DNA from: Candidatus Limiplasma stercoravium
GTDB taxonomy: Bacteria > Bacillota > Clostridia > Christensenellales > Aristaeellaceae
Reading direction: 5' to 3'
DNA length: 43,017 nucleotides
NCBI GenBank assembly: GCA_018715175.1
Contig: DVME01000013.1
Coordinates: forward strand, 1-43,017
Within the stretch, counting starts at the first letter, position 1. Each line of letters opens with the position of its first letter. This document shows, piece by piece, positions 7,604-16,902 of the stretch. Both the position numbers and the translations under genes were made by a program. Under the pieces are notes generated by a model that was given only the letters and a program-made list of their open reading frames with translations, was not told where the DNA came from and made no database searches.

Positions 7604-9133
7604 TTGAGCAATCAGGATCTCATCCGGATGCGCGGCATTACCAAACGCTTCGGCTCCGTCTTGGCCAACGACCGCGTGGATCTTACCGTGCGCCGCGGCG
7701 AAATCCTCAGCGTTTTGGGCGAAAACGGCAGCGGCAAAACCTCCCTGATGAACATGCTGGCCGGCATTTATTTCCCCGACGCCGGGCACATCTACCTGGA
7801 CGGCCAGGAGGTGGTCATCCGCTCTCCCAAGGACGCCGCGCGCCTGGGCATTGGCATGATTCACCAGCATTTTAAGCTCGTGGACGTCCTCACCGCCGCG
7901 GAAAACATCATCCTGGGCATGGAAGGCGGCCTGCGCATCGACATGCGCGCCGTGGAAAGCGACATCCGCGCCCTAAGCGAAAAGTACGGCTTTTCCATCG
8001 AGCCGCGCCGCAAAATCTACGAGATGAGCGTTTCCCAAAAGCAGACCGTGGAAATCGTCAAGATGCTCTACCGCGGCGCCAACATCCTCATCCTGGACGA
8101 ACCCACCGCCGTGCTGACCCCCCAGGAAACCCGGCGCCTTTTCGACGTGCTGCGCAACATGCGCGACCAGGGGCACGCGGTGGTTATCATTACCCACAAG
8201 CTCGACGAGGTGCTCAGCCTCAGCGACCGGGTGACCGTGCTGCGCAAGGGCCGCTCCATCGGCACGGTGAACACGTGCGACGCCACCGTGCGCTCGCTGA
8301 CGGAAATGATGGTGGGCGAAAAAATCAGCCTGGACATCGAACGCCCCGAGCCCGTGGGCCGCGCCCTGCGCCTCAAGGCCGAGGGCCTGAGCTGCGTCAA
8401 CCGCGAGGGGCGCGCGGTGCTGTGCGACGCCTCGCTGGAGGCGTACAGCGGCGAAATTTTGGGCATTGCGGGCATTGCCGGCAGCGGACAAAAGGAGCTG
8501 TTGGAGGCCATTGCCGGCTTGGTGCCCGTGCAGAAAGGGCGCGTCGCCTACGTCGCCCCCGACGGCCGCACCCACGAGCTTACGCGCATGAGCGCCTCCA
8601 AGATCCGCGACCTGGGCGTGCGCCTGGCCTTCGTGCCCGAAGACCGTCTGGGCATGGGCCTGGTGGCGTCCATGGGCATGACGGGCAACATGATGCTGCG
8701 AACCTACCGCCGCGGCCGCTCGCTGTTTTTCGAGCGCAGGCAGCCCCGCACCCTGGCCGAGCAGATCGTCCAAAAGCTTCAGGTGTCCACCCCGGGGGTG
8801 GAATGGCCCGTGGGCCGCTTGAGCGGCGGCAATGTGCAAAAGGTGCTCGTGGGCCGCGAAATCGCCTCCGCGCCGCAGGTGCTGATGGTGGCCTATCCCG
8901 TGCGCGGGCTGGACATTAACGCCTCGCACATCATTTACCGCCTGCTCAACGAGCAAAAGCGCGCGGGCGTGGCCATCCTTTGCGTGGGCGAGGATTTGGA
9001 CGTGCTTTTGAGCCTGTGCGACCGCATTTTGGTGCTGGCCGACGGCCATGTGACCGGCGTGCGCGACGCGCGCACCGTGTCCAAAGAAGAAATCGGCCTG
9101 CTGATGACCAGCCGGAAGGAGGCCCAAGCATGA
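7604..9133 (+). CDS. BMP-family ABC transporter, double ATPase subunit
   Basis: A 509-residue protein with two ABC ATPase domains, like Bacillus NupO (YufO). Domain 1 has Walker A GENGSGKTS at 39-47, a divergent signature SVSQKQ, and Walker B ILILDEP. Domain 2 has a degenerate P-loop (GIAGSGQKEL, no lysine), signature LSGGN, and Walker B-like LMVAYPVRGLDI, so only the first site has a full Walker A. The start is TTG at 7604, chosen because AGGAGG lies 8 nt upstream and SNQDLIRMRGITKRFG then gives the normal N-terminus. The stop overlaps the next ATG as ATGA. Confidence 0.92.
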   Translation: MSNQDLIRMRGITKRFGSVLANDRVDLTVRRGEILSVLGENGSGKTSLMNMLAGIYFPDAGHIYLDGQEVVIRSPKDAARLGIGMIHQHFKLVDVLTAAENIILGMEGGLRIDMRAVESDIRALSEKYGFSIEPRRKIYEMSVSQKQTVEIVKMLYRGANILILDEPTAVLTPQETRRLFDVLRNMRDQGHAVVIITHKLDEVLSLSDRVTVLRKGRSIGTVNTCDATVRSLTEMMVGEKISLDIERPEPVGRALRLKAEGLSCVNREGRAVLCDASLEAYSGEILGIAGIAGSGQKELLEAIAGLVPVQKGRVAYVAPDGRTHELTRMSASKIRDLGVRLAFVPEDRLGMGLVASMGMTGNMMLRTYRRGRSLFFERRQPRTLAEQIVQKLQVSTPGVEWPVGRLSGGNVQKVLVGREIASAPQVLMVAYPVRGLDINASHIIYRLLNEQKRAGVAILCVGEDLDVLLSLCDRILVLADGHVTGVRDARTVSKEEIGLLMTSRKEAQA

Positions 9134-10224
9134 GCGCCGTCAAAGAGCCTTTGCTGCACATCCTCAAACGCGACGGCATCCATCCTGCCCGGGCGCTCAT
9201 GATTCGCCTGGCGGCGGTGTTGGCGTCCCTGGTGGTCTGCGCGGTGGTTATCGTGCTCATCACCGGCCTCAATCCCCTGGAGGTGTACGCCGGTATTTGG
9301 GATGGCGCCGTGGGCACCAACCGGCGCATGTGGGTCACGTTCCGCGACGCCGCCATCCTGCTTTGCATCGGCCTGGCCGTCACCCCCGCGTTTCGCATGC
9401 GCTTTTGGAACATCGGCGCCGAAGGCCAAACCCTGGCCGGCGCCATGGCCGCCGCCGCGGTGATGATATACCTGCGCGACGCGCCCGCGTGGGCCGTGTA
9501 CGCGCTTTGTCCCCTGGCGGGCGTCGCGGCCGGCATGCTGTGGGGGCTTTTGCCGGCGGTGTGCAAGGCCCGCTGGAACACCAACGAAACCCTCTTTACC
9601 CTCATGCTCAACTATGTGGCCACACAGGTGGTGTCCTTTGGCATCGTTTACTGGGAAAACCCCAAGGGCTCCAACCACGTCGGCCTCATCAACAGCTCCG
9701 GACGCCAGGGCTGGCTGCCCGATTTGGCCGGGAACGGCTACCTGCTGCCCATTCTCATCGTGCTGACGCTGACGGCGCTGTTGTACATATACATGAACTT
9801 CACCAAGCAGGGTTACGAAATCGCCGTGGTGGGCGAAAGCGAAAACACCGCCCGCTACGCCGGCATCCGCGTATCCCGCGTGATCGTGCGCACCATGGCG
9901 CTTTCCGGCGCGATGGCGGGCGTGGCCGGCTACCTGCTGACCTGCGGCGTGGGGCACACCATCTCCACCAGTCTGGTGGGGGGGCGCGGCTTTACCGCCA
10001 TCGTGGTGGCGTGGCTGGCCAAGCTCAATCCCCTGGCCATGACGCTGGTGGCCTTCCTGCTGGTCTTCATGCAAAAAGGCGCCAACCAAATCGCCACCCA
10101 GTTCGGCCTCAACGAAAACGCCAGCGAAATCCTCACCGGCATCATCCTCTTTTTCGTCCTTGGGTGCGAGTTTTTCATCCGCTATCGCGTCGCTGTGCGG
10201 CGCCGGGGGGAGGGCGTGAAATGA
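9130..10224 (+). CDS. BMP-family ABC transporter permease 1
   Basis: A 364-residue inner-membrane permease of the NupP (YufP) type within the BPD_transp_2 family. It starts MSAVKEPLLHILKRDG, overlapping the ATPase stop by 4 nt (ATGA). Several hydrophobic segments are visible, with the first at about residues 24-46. The conserved block MRFWNIGAEGQTLAGAM (about 89-105) and the cytoplasmic loop KQGYEIAVVGESENTARYAGI (about 227-247) are typical of this permease class. It pairs with the next gene to form the channel. Confidence 0.9.
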   Translation: MSAVKEPLLHILKRDGIHPARALMIRLAAVLASLVVCAVVIVLITGLNPLEVYAGIWDGAVGTNRRMWVTFRDAAILLCIGLAVTPAFRMRFWNIGAEGQTLAGAMAAAAVMIYLRDAPAWAVYALCPLAGVAAGMLWGLLPAVCKARWNTNETLFTLMLNYVATQVVSFGIVYWENPKGSNHVGLINSSGRQGWLPDLAGNGYLLPILIVLTLTALLYIYMNFTKQGYEIAVVGESENTARYAGIRVSRVIVRTMALSGAMAGVAGYLLTCGVGHTISTSLVGGRGFTAIVVAWLAKLNPLAMTLVAFLLVFMQKGANQIATQFGLNENASEILTGIILFFVLGCEFFIRYRVAVRRRGEGVK

Positions 10225-11201
10225 ACGACATCCTCGTCTTTGTGCAAAAGGCCATCGCCCAAAGCGTGCCGCTGCTTTACGGCGCCAACGGCGAAATCCT
10301 CACCCAGAAGTCCGGCAACCTCAACCTCGGCGTTCCCGGCATGATGTACATGGGCGGCATCGCCGGGCTGATGGGCGCGTTTTACTACGAGCGGGCCGCC
10401 GCCGTTCCCTCGCCCGTGGCAGGCATGCTGATCGCGCTTTTGTGCGCGCTGCTCGCCTCCGGCCTGGGCGCGCTGATTTACAGCCTGCTTACCATTACCC
10501 TGCGCGCAGACCAAAACGTGACCGGCCTGGCCCTGACCACCTTCGGCATGGGCTTTGGCAATTTCTTCGGCGGCTCGCTCAGCCAGCTGGCCGGCGGCGT
10601 GGGCCAAATTTCCACCGCCGTAACCGCCAGCGCTTTCCGCGCCAAGATTCCCTGGCTGTGCGACCTGCCCGTGGTGGGCAGCGTGCTGTTCAGCCACGGT
10701 TTTCTGACCTACTTTGCCCTGATTTCCGCGGTGCTGCTCAACGCTTTCCTTTACCATACGCGCAAGGGCCTCAGCCTGCGCTCCGTGGGCGAAAACCCCG
10801 CCACCGCCGACGCCGCCGGCGTGAACGTGACCTTGTCCAAGTACCTGGCCACCGTTGTGGGCGGCATGTTTGCCGGTCTGGGCGGGCTGTTCTTCGTCAT
10901 GGAGTACACGGGCGGCACCTGGGTCAACAACGGCTTTGGCGACCGCGGCTGGCTGGCGATTGCCCTTGTTATTTTTGCCAGGTGGCGGCCGCTGAACGCC
11001 GTGTGGGGTTCGGTGCTCTTTGGCGGTTTGTACATCCTCTACCTTTACATACACGGCTTAGACCGCAGCATGCAGGAGATTTTCAAAGCCTTGCCCTACC
11101 TGGTCACCCTGGCGGTTTTGGTGCTGACCAGCCTGCGCAAAAAGCGCGAGGATCAACCGCCCGCCGGCTTGGGACGCCCCTATTTCCGCGAGGAGCGCTA
11201 A
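10221..11201 (+). CDS. BMP-family ABC transporter permease 2
   Basis: A 326-residue second permease of the NupQ (YufQ) type. The conserved motif KSGNLNLGVPGMMYMGG sits near residue 30 and the coupling loop RKGLSLRSVGENPATADAAGV near residue 180. About eight to nine hydrophobic segments are visible. Its ATG overlaps the preceding stop as ATGA, so the four transporter genes form one operon. An in-frame extension far upstream is possible on paper, but it lies inside permease 1 and has no homology. The tail (KKREDQPP onward) is charged and cytoplasmic. Confidence 0.9.
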   Translation: MNDILVFVQKAIAQSVPLLYGANGEILTQKSGNLNLGVPGMMYMGGIAGLMGAFYYERAAAVPSPVAGMLIALLCALLASGLGALIYSLLTITLRADQNVTGLALTTFGMGFGNFFGGSLSQLAGGVGQISTAVTASAFRAKIPWLCDLPVVGSVLFSHGFLTYFALISAVLLNAFLYHTRKGLSLRSVGENPATADAAGVNVTLSKYLATVVGGMFAGLGGLFFVMEYTGGTWVNNGFGDRGWLAIALVIFARWRPLNAVWGSVLFGGLYILYLYIHGLDRSMQEIFKALPYLVTLAVLVLTSLRKKREDQPPAGLGRPYFREER

Positions 11202-11257
11202 GCGCCCGAAAGGTGAAATACCGCGCCCTTGCGGTGCAAACATCCCCCGGCATTCGC

Positions 11258-11286
11258 TTGACAGGCGCGAGGCATTCCCTTACAAT
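11258..11286 (+). promoter_or_regulatory. Sigma-A promoter of the AraC-family gene
   Basis: TTGACA (11258-11263), a 17-nt spacer, then TACAAT (11281-11286). The expected start is near 11293. This coincides with an upstream ATG at 11292, which argues that translation begins at the later ATG at 11334. Confidence 0.8.
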
Positions 11287-11333
11287 AAGCAATGCATATC
11301 GCGCCCATCGCTCAGAGAATGGAGTTTTGCGCC

Positions 11334-12251
11334 ATGTCTTACGTAACGTTCGTCCCCCAGGTTTCCGGCAGCGCCAGCGCCGACGCGGGCGTTTTCGTGC
11401 AAGGAACCCACGTGCCCATTCCCCTGGTGGAGCAAAGCGGCGTGTGGATTTGCACGGCGGGCAGCGCCATGCTGCTGGAAAAGAGCTACCGGCTATCCTC
11501 CTGCGATGCGCCGCTGTGGTTGGTGGTGGACGAAGGAACCCTGACCTTTTCCCATTTGAGCGCCAGCCTGCCGCTGAAACGGGGCGAGTGCGTGGTGATT
11601 CCCGCGGGCACGGACAACTGCCTGCTGGACAATGCCCGCGACGCACGGGTTTTGTGGTTTACGCTGGATGGGCGCCTGGCCCCCGCCTTCATGCGGCAGA
11701 TGAACGCCCTCAACCGCGTGCCGGCCAAGCAGGGCATGCTGCCCAGCATGGTGGTGCTGATCCGCCAGATTGTGCAAGTGCTGGTGCGGCACACGGGCAC
11801 CGGAGACGCCAGCTATCAGCTGTCGCAGCTCTTGTGGGGCCTGGTTGCCGCGCACTCGGGCCAAAGCGTGGCCACCAGCGCCACCCTCAGCCACGAAATC
11901 GCCCGCGTGGTGGACGCCCTGCGCGCCTGCCGCTACCGCGACAGCTTCAGCCTGGCGGACATGGCCGCCATCAGCCGCATGCCCATGGAGACCTTCCGCA
12001 AGCGCTTTACCTCGGAGTTGGGGCTGCCGCCGCTGGCGTACCTGCAATTTCTCAAGATGGAGCGCGCCAAGACCCTTTTGCGCGACGGCATGAGCGTGCG
12101 CATGACCGGCGCGGAAATCGGCATGCCGGATCCCTACCATTTCAGCAAGCAGTTCAAGCACATCGTGGGCATGAGCCCCACCGCCTATCTCAAGCACGTG
12201 GGCGGCGGCGACGCGCGGCCGTCCGGCGCGCCCAAGAACGACGAAATATAA
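11334..12251 (+). CDS. AraC-family transcriptional regulator
   Basis: A 305-residue regulator. The N-terminal part (about 1-140) looks like a cupin-type sensing domain (LPLKRGECVVIPAGTDNCLL). The C-terminal part (about 190-295) is a double helix-turn-helix of the AraC type, with SLADMAAISRMPMETFRKRF as the first helix pair and the signature PDPYHFSKQFKHIVGMSPTAYL at the end. The start at 11334 is favoured: GGAG lies 9 nt upstream and the promoter would start mRNA at the alternative ATG. It follows the BMP transporter operon on the same strand but has its own promoter. It might control the transporter, though the ligand is unknown. Confidence 0.88.
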   Translation: MSYVTFVPQVSGSASADAGVFVQGTHVPIPLVEQSGVWICTAGSAMLLEKSYRLSSCDAPLWLVVDEGTLTFSHLSASLPLKRGECVVIPAGTDNCLLDNARDARVLWFTLDGRLAPAFMRQMNALNRVPAKQGMLPSMVVLIRQIVQVLVRHTGTGDASYQLSQLLWGLVAAHSGQSVATSATLSHEIARVVDALRACRYRDSFSLADMAAISRMPMETFRKRFTSELGLPPLAYLQFLKMERAKTLLRDGMSVRMTGAEIGMPDPYHFSKQFKHIVGMSPTAYLKHVGGGDARPSGAPKNDEI

Positions 12252-12272
12252 TCGCTCTTCCCCCTGCGCCTC

Positions 12273-12300
12273 TTGCCAAGGCGCAAAGCTGTGGTATACT
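12273..12300 (+). promoter_or_regulatory. Promoter of pfkA
   Basis: TTGCCA (12273-12278), a 16-nt spacer, then TATACT (12295-12300), preceded by TGG so that it is also an extended -10 (TGnTATACT). Transcription should start near 12307, about 40 nt before the ATG. Confidence 0.78.
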
Positions 12301-12346
12301 AAAAGATGCGGCCCCCTTCGCAGACGAAACGAGGAGTGAGTGATCC

Positions 12347-13399
12347 ATGATTCGCAAGATCGGTATTCTGACCAGCGGCGGCGACAGCCCGGGCATGAAC
12401 TCGGCCGTGGTGAGCGTGGCGCGCTGCGCGGCGATGTACGGCATTCAGCTCATGGGCATCCGGCGCGGCTACAACGGACTGCTGGGCCTGAGCGAAAATC
12501 CCGAGGACGACATCGTGGCCCTGGATTTGGAAACGGTTTTGGATATCGCCGACCAGCGCGGCACCTTCCTGCGCACCGCCCGCTGCGACGAGTTCAAAAA
12601 GCCCGAGGTGCAGCGCGCTTGCGCGCAGAACCTGCGCAACATGGGCATTGACGCGCTGGTGGTCATCGGCGGCGACGGCAGCTTTAACGGCGCCATGCAC
12701 CTCAGCGAGCTGGGCATCCCCTGCGTGGGCATTCCCGGCACCATCGATAATGACCTGGGCTACACCGAGGCCACCCTGGGCTTTGACACGGCGGTCAACG
12801 TATGCGTGGAAGCCGTGCGCTCCATCCGCGCGACCAGCCGCAGCCATGACCGTCCCGCCGTGGTGCAGGTGATGGGCCGCAACGCGGGCGACATCGCCAT
12901 GAAAACCGCCATGGCCACCGGCGCGGAAATGGTGGTCGTGCCGGAGATGGACTGGGATGTGGACGTGGTGGCCGCCCGGCTCAACAGCCTGATCGCCAAG
13001 GGCAACACCCGCGCCACCCTCATCATCGGCGAGAACTGCTGGCGCAACATGAAGGAATTTGACTGGCGCAAGTTCCTCAACGACAACGGCAAGGTGGTCT
13101 ATCCCGGAGAGCCCATCAACGCCGAGCGCCTGGCCAGCATTTTGAAGCGCAAGTGCGGCGGCATCGAAGCCCGCGCCACGGTCATCGGCTACACGCAGCG
13201 CGGCGCGCAGCCCACCGCGCAGGACAGCGCCTTCGCCTTTGAAGCCGGCCACCTGGCCGTCAAGCTGCTCAACCGCGGCATCGCCAACCAAGCCATCGGC
13301 ATCCGTCACGGGCGGGTGTTCAACATGCCCATCGGCGACGCCCTGATGATGAAAAAGCATTTCGACCGCGAGACCTACGAGCTGATCAACTCCCTGTAA
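12347..13399 (+). CDS. pfkA: ATP-dependent 6-phosphofructokinase
   Basis: A 350-residue glycolytic enzyme that phosphorylates fructose 6-phosphate to the 1,6-bisphosphate in the cytoplasm. Motifs are ILTSGGDSPGMNS at the N-terminus, VVIGGDGSF near residue 103 (the Gly after GGD points to ATP rather than pyrophosphate as donor), the catalytic PGTIDND near residue 130, VMGRNAGDIA near residue 173, and GYTQRGAQPTAQD near residue 282. Some positions differ from the Bacillus consensus (RNAGD for RHCGD, AQP for GSP) but the catalytic ones are kept. GAGGAG lies upstream of the ATG. It is monocistronic, with its own promoter and terminator. Confidence 0.94.
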   Translation: MIRKIGILTSGGDSPGMNSAVVSVARCAAMYGIQLMGIRRGYNGLLGLSENPEDDIVALDLETVLDIADQRGTFLRTARCDEFKKPEVQRACAQNLRNMGIDALVVIGGDGSFNGAMHLSELGIPCVGIPGTIDNDLGYTEATLGFDTAVNVCVEAVRSIRATSRSHDRPAVVQVMGRNAGDIAMKTAMATGAEMVVVPEMDWDVDVVAARLNSLIAKGNTRATLIIGENCWRNMKEFDWRKFLNDNGKVVYPGEPINAERLASILKRKCGGIEARATVIGYTQRGAQPTAQDSAFAFEAGHLAVKLLNRGIANQAIGIRHGRVFNMPIGDALMMKKHFDRETYELINSL

Positions 13400-13414
13400 G
13401 CCTCCGCGCGCCAG

Positions 13415-13439
13415 GCCCCCCGTTGCAGGGGGGCTTTTT
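13415..13439 (+). terminator. Terminator after pfkA
   Basis: A 7-bp GC stem (GCCCCCC / GGGGGGC) with a 6-nt loop is followed by TTTTT, 15 bp after the pfkA stop. It is a classical intrinsic terminator. The fhs promoter begins 14 bp further on. Confidence 0.92.
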
Positions 13440-13452
13440 GCGTTGCGGCCGC

Positions 13453-13481
13453 TTGCGCCCGGTGGCAATTTGGGTTATACT
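13453..13481 (+). promoter_or_regulatory. Promoter of the fhs operon
   Basis: TTGCGC (13453-13458), a 17-nt spacer, then TATACT (13476-13481). The expected start is near 13488, giving a leader of about 42 nt. Confidence 0.72.
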
Positions 13482-13529
13482 TGCCATAGGAACCGGGAAC
13501 TTCCCTTATGTCCGAAAGGAGGCATCCCC

Positions 13530-15197
13530 ATGGCATCCGATTTGGAAATCGCACGGGCGGCGAAGCTTCTGCCCATCGAGGACATCGCCCGCGACGCGGG
13601 TTTTGAGCCGCAAACCGTATCGCCCTACGGCCGATACATCGCCAAAATTGATCCCCGGCCCTACGCCGAGCTGCCCCAGCGCGCCCGGCTGGTGCTGGTA
13701 ACCGCCATCAACCCCACCCCCGCGGGCGAAGGCAAGACCACCATGTCCATCGCTTTGGCCGACGGCATGCGGCTTTTGGGCAAGCGCGTCATGCTGGCCC
13801 TGCGCGAGCCGTCCCTGGGCCCGGTGTTTGGCATGAAGGGCGGCGCGACCGGCGGCGGATACTCGCAGGTGGTGCCCATGGAAAGCATCAACCTGCATTT
13901 CACGGGCGACCTGCACGCCATCACCGCGGCCAATAACCTGCTGTGCGCGATGATTGACAATCACATCCACCAGGGCAACGCCCTGGGCATCGATCCCCGG
14001 CGCGTGTGTTTTCGTCATTGCCTGGACGTCAACGACCGCCAGCTGCGCCACATTGTGCAGGGCATCGGCGGCGTGCAAAACGGCGTCCCGCGCGAGGACG
14101 GGTTTGACATCACCGCCGCCAGCGAAGTCATGGCGGCCTTCTGCCTGGCGTCGGATCTGAGCGACCTCAAGGCCCGGCTGGGCCGCATGGTGGCGGCGCA
14201 CACCTATCAGGGCAAGCCCGTCACCGCCTCGGATTTGGGCGCGGCCGGCGCCATGACCGCGCTGCTGCGCGACGCTTTCAGCCCCAACCTCGTCCAAACC
14301 CTGGGCCACACGCCCTGCCTGATGCACGGCGGCCCGTTTGCCAACATCGCCCACGGCTGCAACAGCGTGGCCGCCACCCGCCTGGCCTTGAAGATGGCCG
14401 ACTTTGCCGTGACCGAAGCCGGCTTTGGCGCGGATCTGGGCGCGGAGAAGTTTTTGGACATCAAATGCCGCATGAACGGCCTGTGGCCCAGCGTGGTGGT
14501 GCTGGTGGCGACGCTTCGCGCGCTCAAGCATCACGGCGGCGTGCCCAAGGGCGAATACGGCGCTCCCAATGCCGCCGCGCTGGAAAAAGGCATGGCCAAC
14601 CTGCTGCGACACGTCCAAAACATCACCGAGGTCTGGCGCACGCCCGTGGTGGTGGCGCTCAACCGTTTTGACAGCGACGCGCCCGAGGAGCTGCGCCTGG
14701 TCAGCGAAGCGCTGTCGGCGCACGGCGTGGCCCTGGCGTGCTGCACCGGCTGGGCCGACGGCGGACAGGGCGCCACGGAGCTGGCCGAGTTGGTGTGCGA
14801 AGTGGCGCAGCGCAGCACGGCGCAGCCCAGCTACACCTATCCCGACGACGCCTCGCTCACCGAAAAGCTGGAAATCCTGGCCCGGCGCGTCTATCACGCC
14901 GGCGCGGTGAGCTTTACGCAGCAGGCCCGCAAGGACCTGGCCCAGCTGGAGGCCGAGGGCTACGGCGCCTGTCCGGTGTGCGTGGCCAAAACCCAATACT
15001 CCATGAGCGACGACGCTTCCCTCCTGGGCGCGCCCGAAGGCTATACGCTGACCATCCGCTCCGCGCGCCTCAGCGCCGGCGCGGGCTTTGTGGTGGCGTT
15101 TGCGGGCAGCATCATCGCCATGCCGGGCTTGCCCAAGGCGCCCGCGGCGCTGGGCATCGACGTAACCCCGGAGGGGGAAATCGTGGGTCTGTTTTGA
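13530..15197 (+). CDS. fhs: Formate-tetrahydrofolate ligase
   Basis: A 555-residue enzyme that makes 10-formyl-THF from formate, ATP and THF, or the reverse. The P-loop-like TPAGEGKTT lies at 63-71. The blocks GMKGGATGGGYSQVVPME and HCLDVNDRQLR, the stretch HGGPFANIAHGCNS, and VTEAGFGADLGAEKF are family signatures. Its length matches. The ATG at 13530 has AAAGGAGG upstream; in-frame codons further upstream lack support. Downstream genes for an Lrp-type regulator, an aminotransferase and a CapA-like protein follow at 20, -4 and 12 bp, so fhs probably heads a four-gene operon. Functionally it joins the glycine cleavage genes of this window in one-carbon metabolism. Confidence 0.96.
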   Translation: MASDLEIARAAKLLPIEDIARDAGFEPQTVSPYGRYIAKIDPRPYAELPQRARLVLVTAINPTPAGEGKTTMSIALADGMRLLGKRVMLALREPSLGPVFGMKGGATGGGYSQVVPMESINLHFTGDLHAITAANNLLCAMIDNHIHQGNALGIDPRRVCFRHCLDVNDRQLRHIVQGIGGVQNGVPREDGFDITAASEVMAAFCLASDLSDLKARLGRMVAAHTYQGKPVTASDLGAAGAMTALLRDAFSPNLVQTLGHTPCLMHGGPFANIAHGCNSVAATRLALKMADFAVTEAGFGADLGAEKFLDIKCRMNGLWPSVVVLVATLRALKHHGGVPKGEYGAPNAAALEKGMANLLRHVQNITEVWRTPVVVALNRFDSDAPEELRLVSEALSAHGVALACCTGWADGGQGATELAELVCEVAQRSTAQPSYTYPDDASLTEKLEILARRVYHAGAVSFTQQARKDLAQLEAEGYGACPVCVAKTQYSMSDDASLLGAPEGYTLTIRSARLSAGAGFVVAFAGSIIAMPGLPKAPAALGIDVTPEGEIVGLF

Positions 15198-15217
15198 CCA
15201 AAGGAGGATGATACCAC

Positions 15218-15709
15218 ATGCAGAATCTTCAAATGGAGCTGTTGCAGCTCCTCACCCAGGACTGCCGCCTGCCGCTGGAAACGCTGGCCACCATGACCGG
15301 CGCGTCGCTGGAGGCGGTGGCGACCACCCTTGAGGACATGGAAAAGCGCGGCGTGATCCTGCGCTATTCGCCCGTTATCAACTGGGACAAGACCGACCGC
15401 GAGCGCGTGGAGGCCATGATTGAGGTGCGCGTCACCCCGCAGCGCGACCAGGGCTTTGACGCCGTGGCCAAGCGCATCTACCGCTTTGACGAGGTCAAAA
15501 GCGTTTACCTTATGAGCGGCGCCTACGACCTGCTGTTGCTGGTGGAGGCGCACACGCTCAAGGAGCTGGCGTTTTTTGTCAGCACCAAGCTCAGCACCCT
15601 GGAGACCGTGACCGGTACGGCCACGCATTTTGTGCTCAAGCGCTACAAATCCGACGGGGTGATCTTTGAGGGCAAGGACGACGACAAGAGGCTGGTGGTG
15701 ACGGCGTGA
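15218..15709 (+). CDS. AsnC/Lrp-family regulator
   Basis: A 163-residue protein with an N-terminal winged helix (LLQLLTQDCRLPLETLATMTG at about 9-29, wing up to the RGVILRYSPVINWDK turn) and a C-terminal ligand-binding RAM/AsnC domain (VEAMIEVRV onward, with the SGAYDLLLLVEA turn near residue 107). Such proteins sense amino acids and often act on adjacent genes. AAGGAGG lies upstream of the ATG. The stop overlaps the GTG start of the aminotransferase (GTGA), which ties the two functionally. The effector is unknown. Confidence 0.9.
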   Translation: MQNLQMELLQLLTQDCRLPLETLATMTGASLEAVATTLEDMEKRGVILRYSPVINWDKTDRERVEAMIEVRVTPQRDQGFDAVAKRIYRFDEVKSVYLMSGAYDLLLLVEAHTLKELAFFVSTKLSTLETVTGTATHFVLKRYKSDGVIFEGKDDDKRLVVTA

Positions 15710-16890
15710 GCCTGGATTACCTGCGCTACATGAACCCCGCCGTGTGCGACGTGCCCAAAAGCGGCATCCGCCGCTTCTTCGACGTGGCGGCCAGCATGCC
15801 CGACGCCATTTCCCTGGGCGTGGGCGAGCCGGACTTTGTCACGCCCTATCACATCCGCGACGCGGCCATCAACAGCCTTCTGGACGGCGAGACGCAGTAC
15901 ACCAGCAACTGGGGCTTGCTGGAGCTGCGCCGCGAAATCGCCGCCTACATGGAGACGCGCTACCGCCTGCGCTACGATGCGCAAAAGGAAATCCTGGTCA
16001 CCGTGGGCGCCAGCGAAGGCATCGACCTGAGCCTGCGCATCCTGCTGCGCCCGGGCGACGAGGTGCTGGTGCCCGAGCCCAGCTACGTCAGCTACGCGCC
16101 GTGCGTCATTTTTGCCGGCGGCACGCCCGTGCCGGTGCCCACCCCGGCGGACAACGGCTTTGCCCTCACCCCCGAGGCGGTGGAGGCAGCCCTCACCCCG
16201 CGCACCAAGGCCGTCATCCTGCCCTACCCCAACAACCCCACCGGCGGCATCCTGGGCCCGGAGGCGCTCAGGCGCCTCGCAGCGCTGTTCGTCCAGCACG
16301 ACCTCATCGTTATCAGCGACGAAATCTATGCCGAGCTCACCTACAGCGAACAGGGACATACCAGCATCGCCACCCTGCCCGGCATGCGCGAGCGCACCAT
16401 CGTCCTCAACGGCTTTAGCAAGGCGTTCGCCATGACCGGCTGGCGCATGGGCTACCTGTGCGCGCCCGCGCCGCTGACGGACATGATGTGCAAGATTCAC
16501 CAATACACCATCCTCTGCGCTCCGCGCCAGGGGCAGGTGGCGGCTGTAGAAGCGCTGCGCCGCGGCCGCGAGGACAACTACGCCGACGTGCGACGCATGC
16601 GCCAAAGCTACGACCAGCGGCGGCGGCTGATGGTCAAGGCCATGCGCGAGATGGGTCTGGGCTGCTTTGAGCCGCTGGGCGCGTTTTACGTGTTCCCTTC
16701 CATCGAAAAAACGGGCCTGTCCAGCGAGGCGTTCTGCACCCGGCTGCTTCAGGAAAAGCACGTCGTGGCCGTGCCCGGCAGCGCCTTTGGCCAAAGCGGG
16801 GAAGGGCACATCCGCTGCTGCTACGCCACCGCCCTGGACAAGCTCAACGAGGCGCTTTCGCGCATGGCGGACTTCGTCCGCTCCCTGTAA
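15706..16890 (+). CDS. PLP-dependent class I/II aminotransferase
   Basis: A 394-residue fold-type I aminotransferase. The PLP lysine is K239 in NGFSKAFAMTGWRMGY, which also supplies the phosphate-binding Arg. Other marks are GVGEPDF near the N-terminus, YTSNWGLLELR, PYPNNPTGG (the Asn contacting the cofactor ring) and VISDEIYAELTY with the PLP-binding Asp. It resembles the AspC/PatA branch acting on aspartate, aromatic or branched amino acids. The substrate cannot be fixed from sequence. The GTG start overlaps the stop of the AsnC-type gene by 4 nt. Confidence 0.9.
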   Translation: MSLDYLRYMNPAVCDVPKSGIRRFFDVAASMPDAISLGVGEPDFVTPYHIRDAAINSLLDGETQYTSNWGLLELRREIAAYMETRYRLRYDAQKEILVTVGASEGIDLSLRILLRPGDEVLVPEPSYVSYAPCVIFAGGTPVPVPTPADNGFALTPEAVEAALTPRTKAVILPYPNNPTGGILGPEALRRLAALFVQHDLIVISDEIYAELTYSEQGHTSIATLPGMRERTIVLNGFSKAFAMTGWRMGYLCAPAPLTDMMCKIHQYTILCAPRQGQVAAVEALRRGREDNYADVRRMRQSYDQRRRLMVKAMREMGLGCFEPLGAFYVFPSIEKTGLSSEAFCTRLLQEKHVVAVPGSAFGQSGEGHIRCCYATALDKLNEALSRMADFVRSL

Positions 16891-16902
16891 AGGAGGTGTG
16901 GG

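Noticed and set aside
6245..7870. Long minus-strand frame antisense to the BMP binding protein
   Set aside because: Composition is His/Gly/Ala-rich shadow coding typical of GC-rich DNA, without ribosome binding site or family motif. The same applies to the other long antisense frames, for example 18601-20295, 1680-3455 and 31530-33206.
8034..8060. Loss of the ABC signature in the first ATPase domain (SVSQKQ)
   Set aside because: As I recall, related clostridial BMP ATPases share this variant, so it is not a sign of decay here.
12267..12286. TGCGCC/GGCGCA hairpin after the AraC gene as terminator
   Set aside because: The stem is only 6 bp, there is no T run, and it overlaps the pfkA -35 box.
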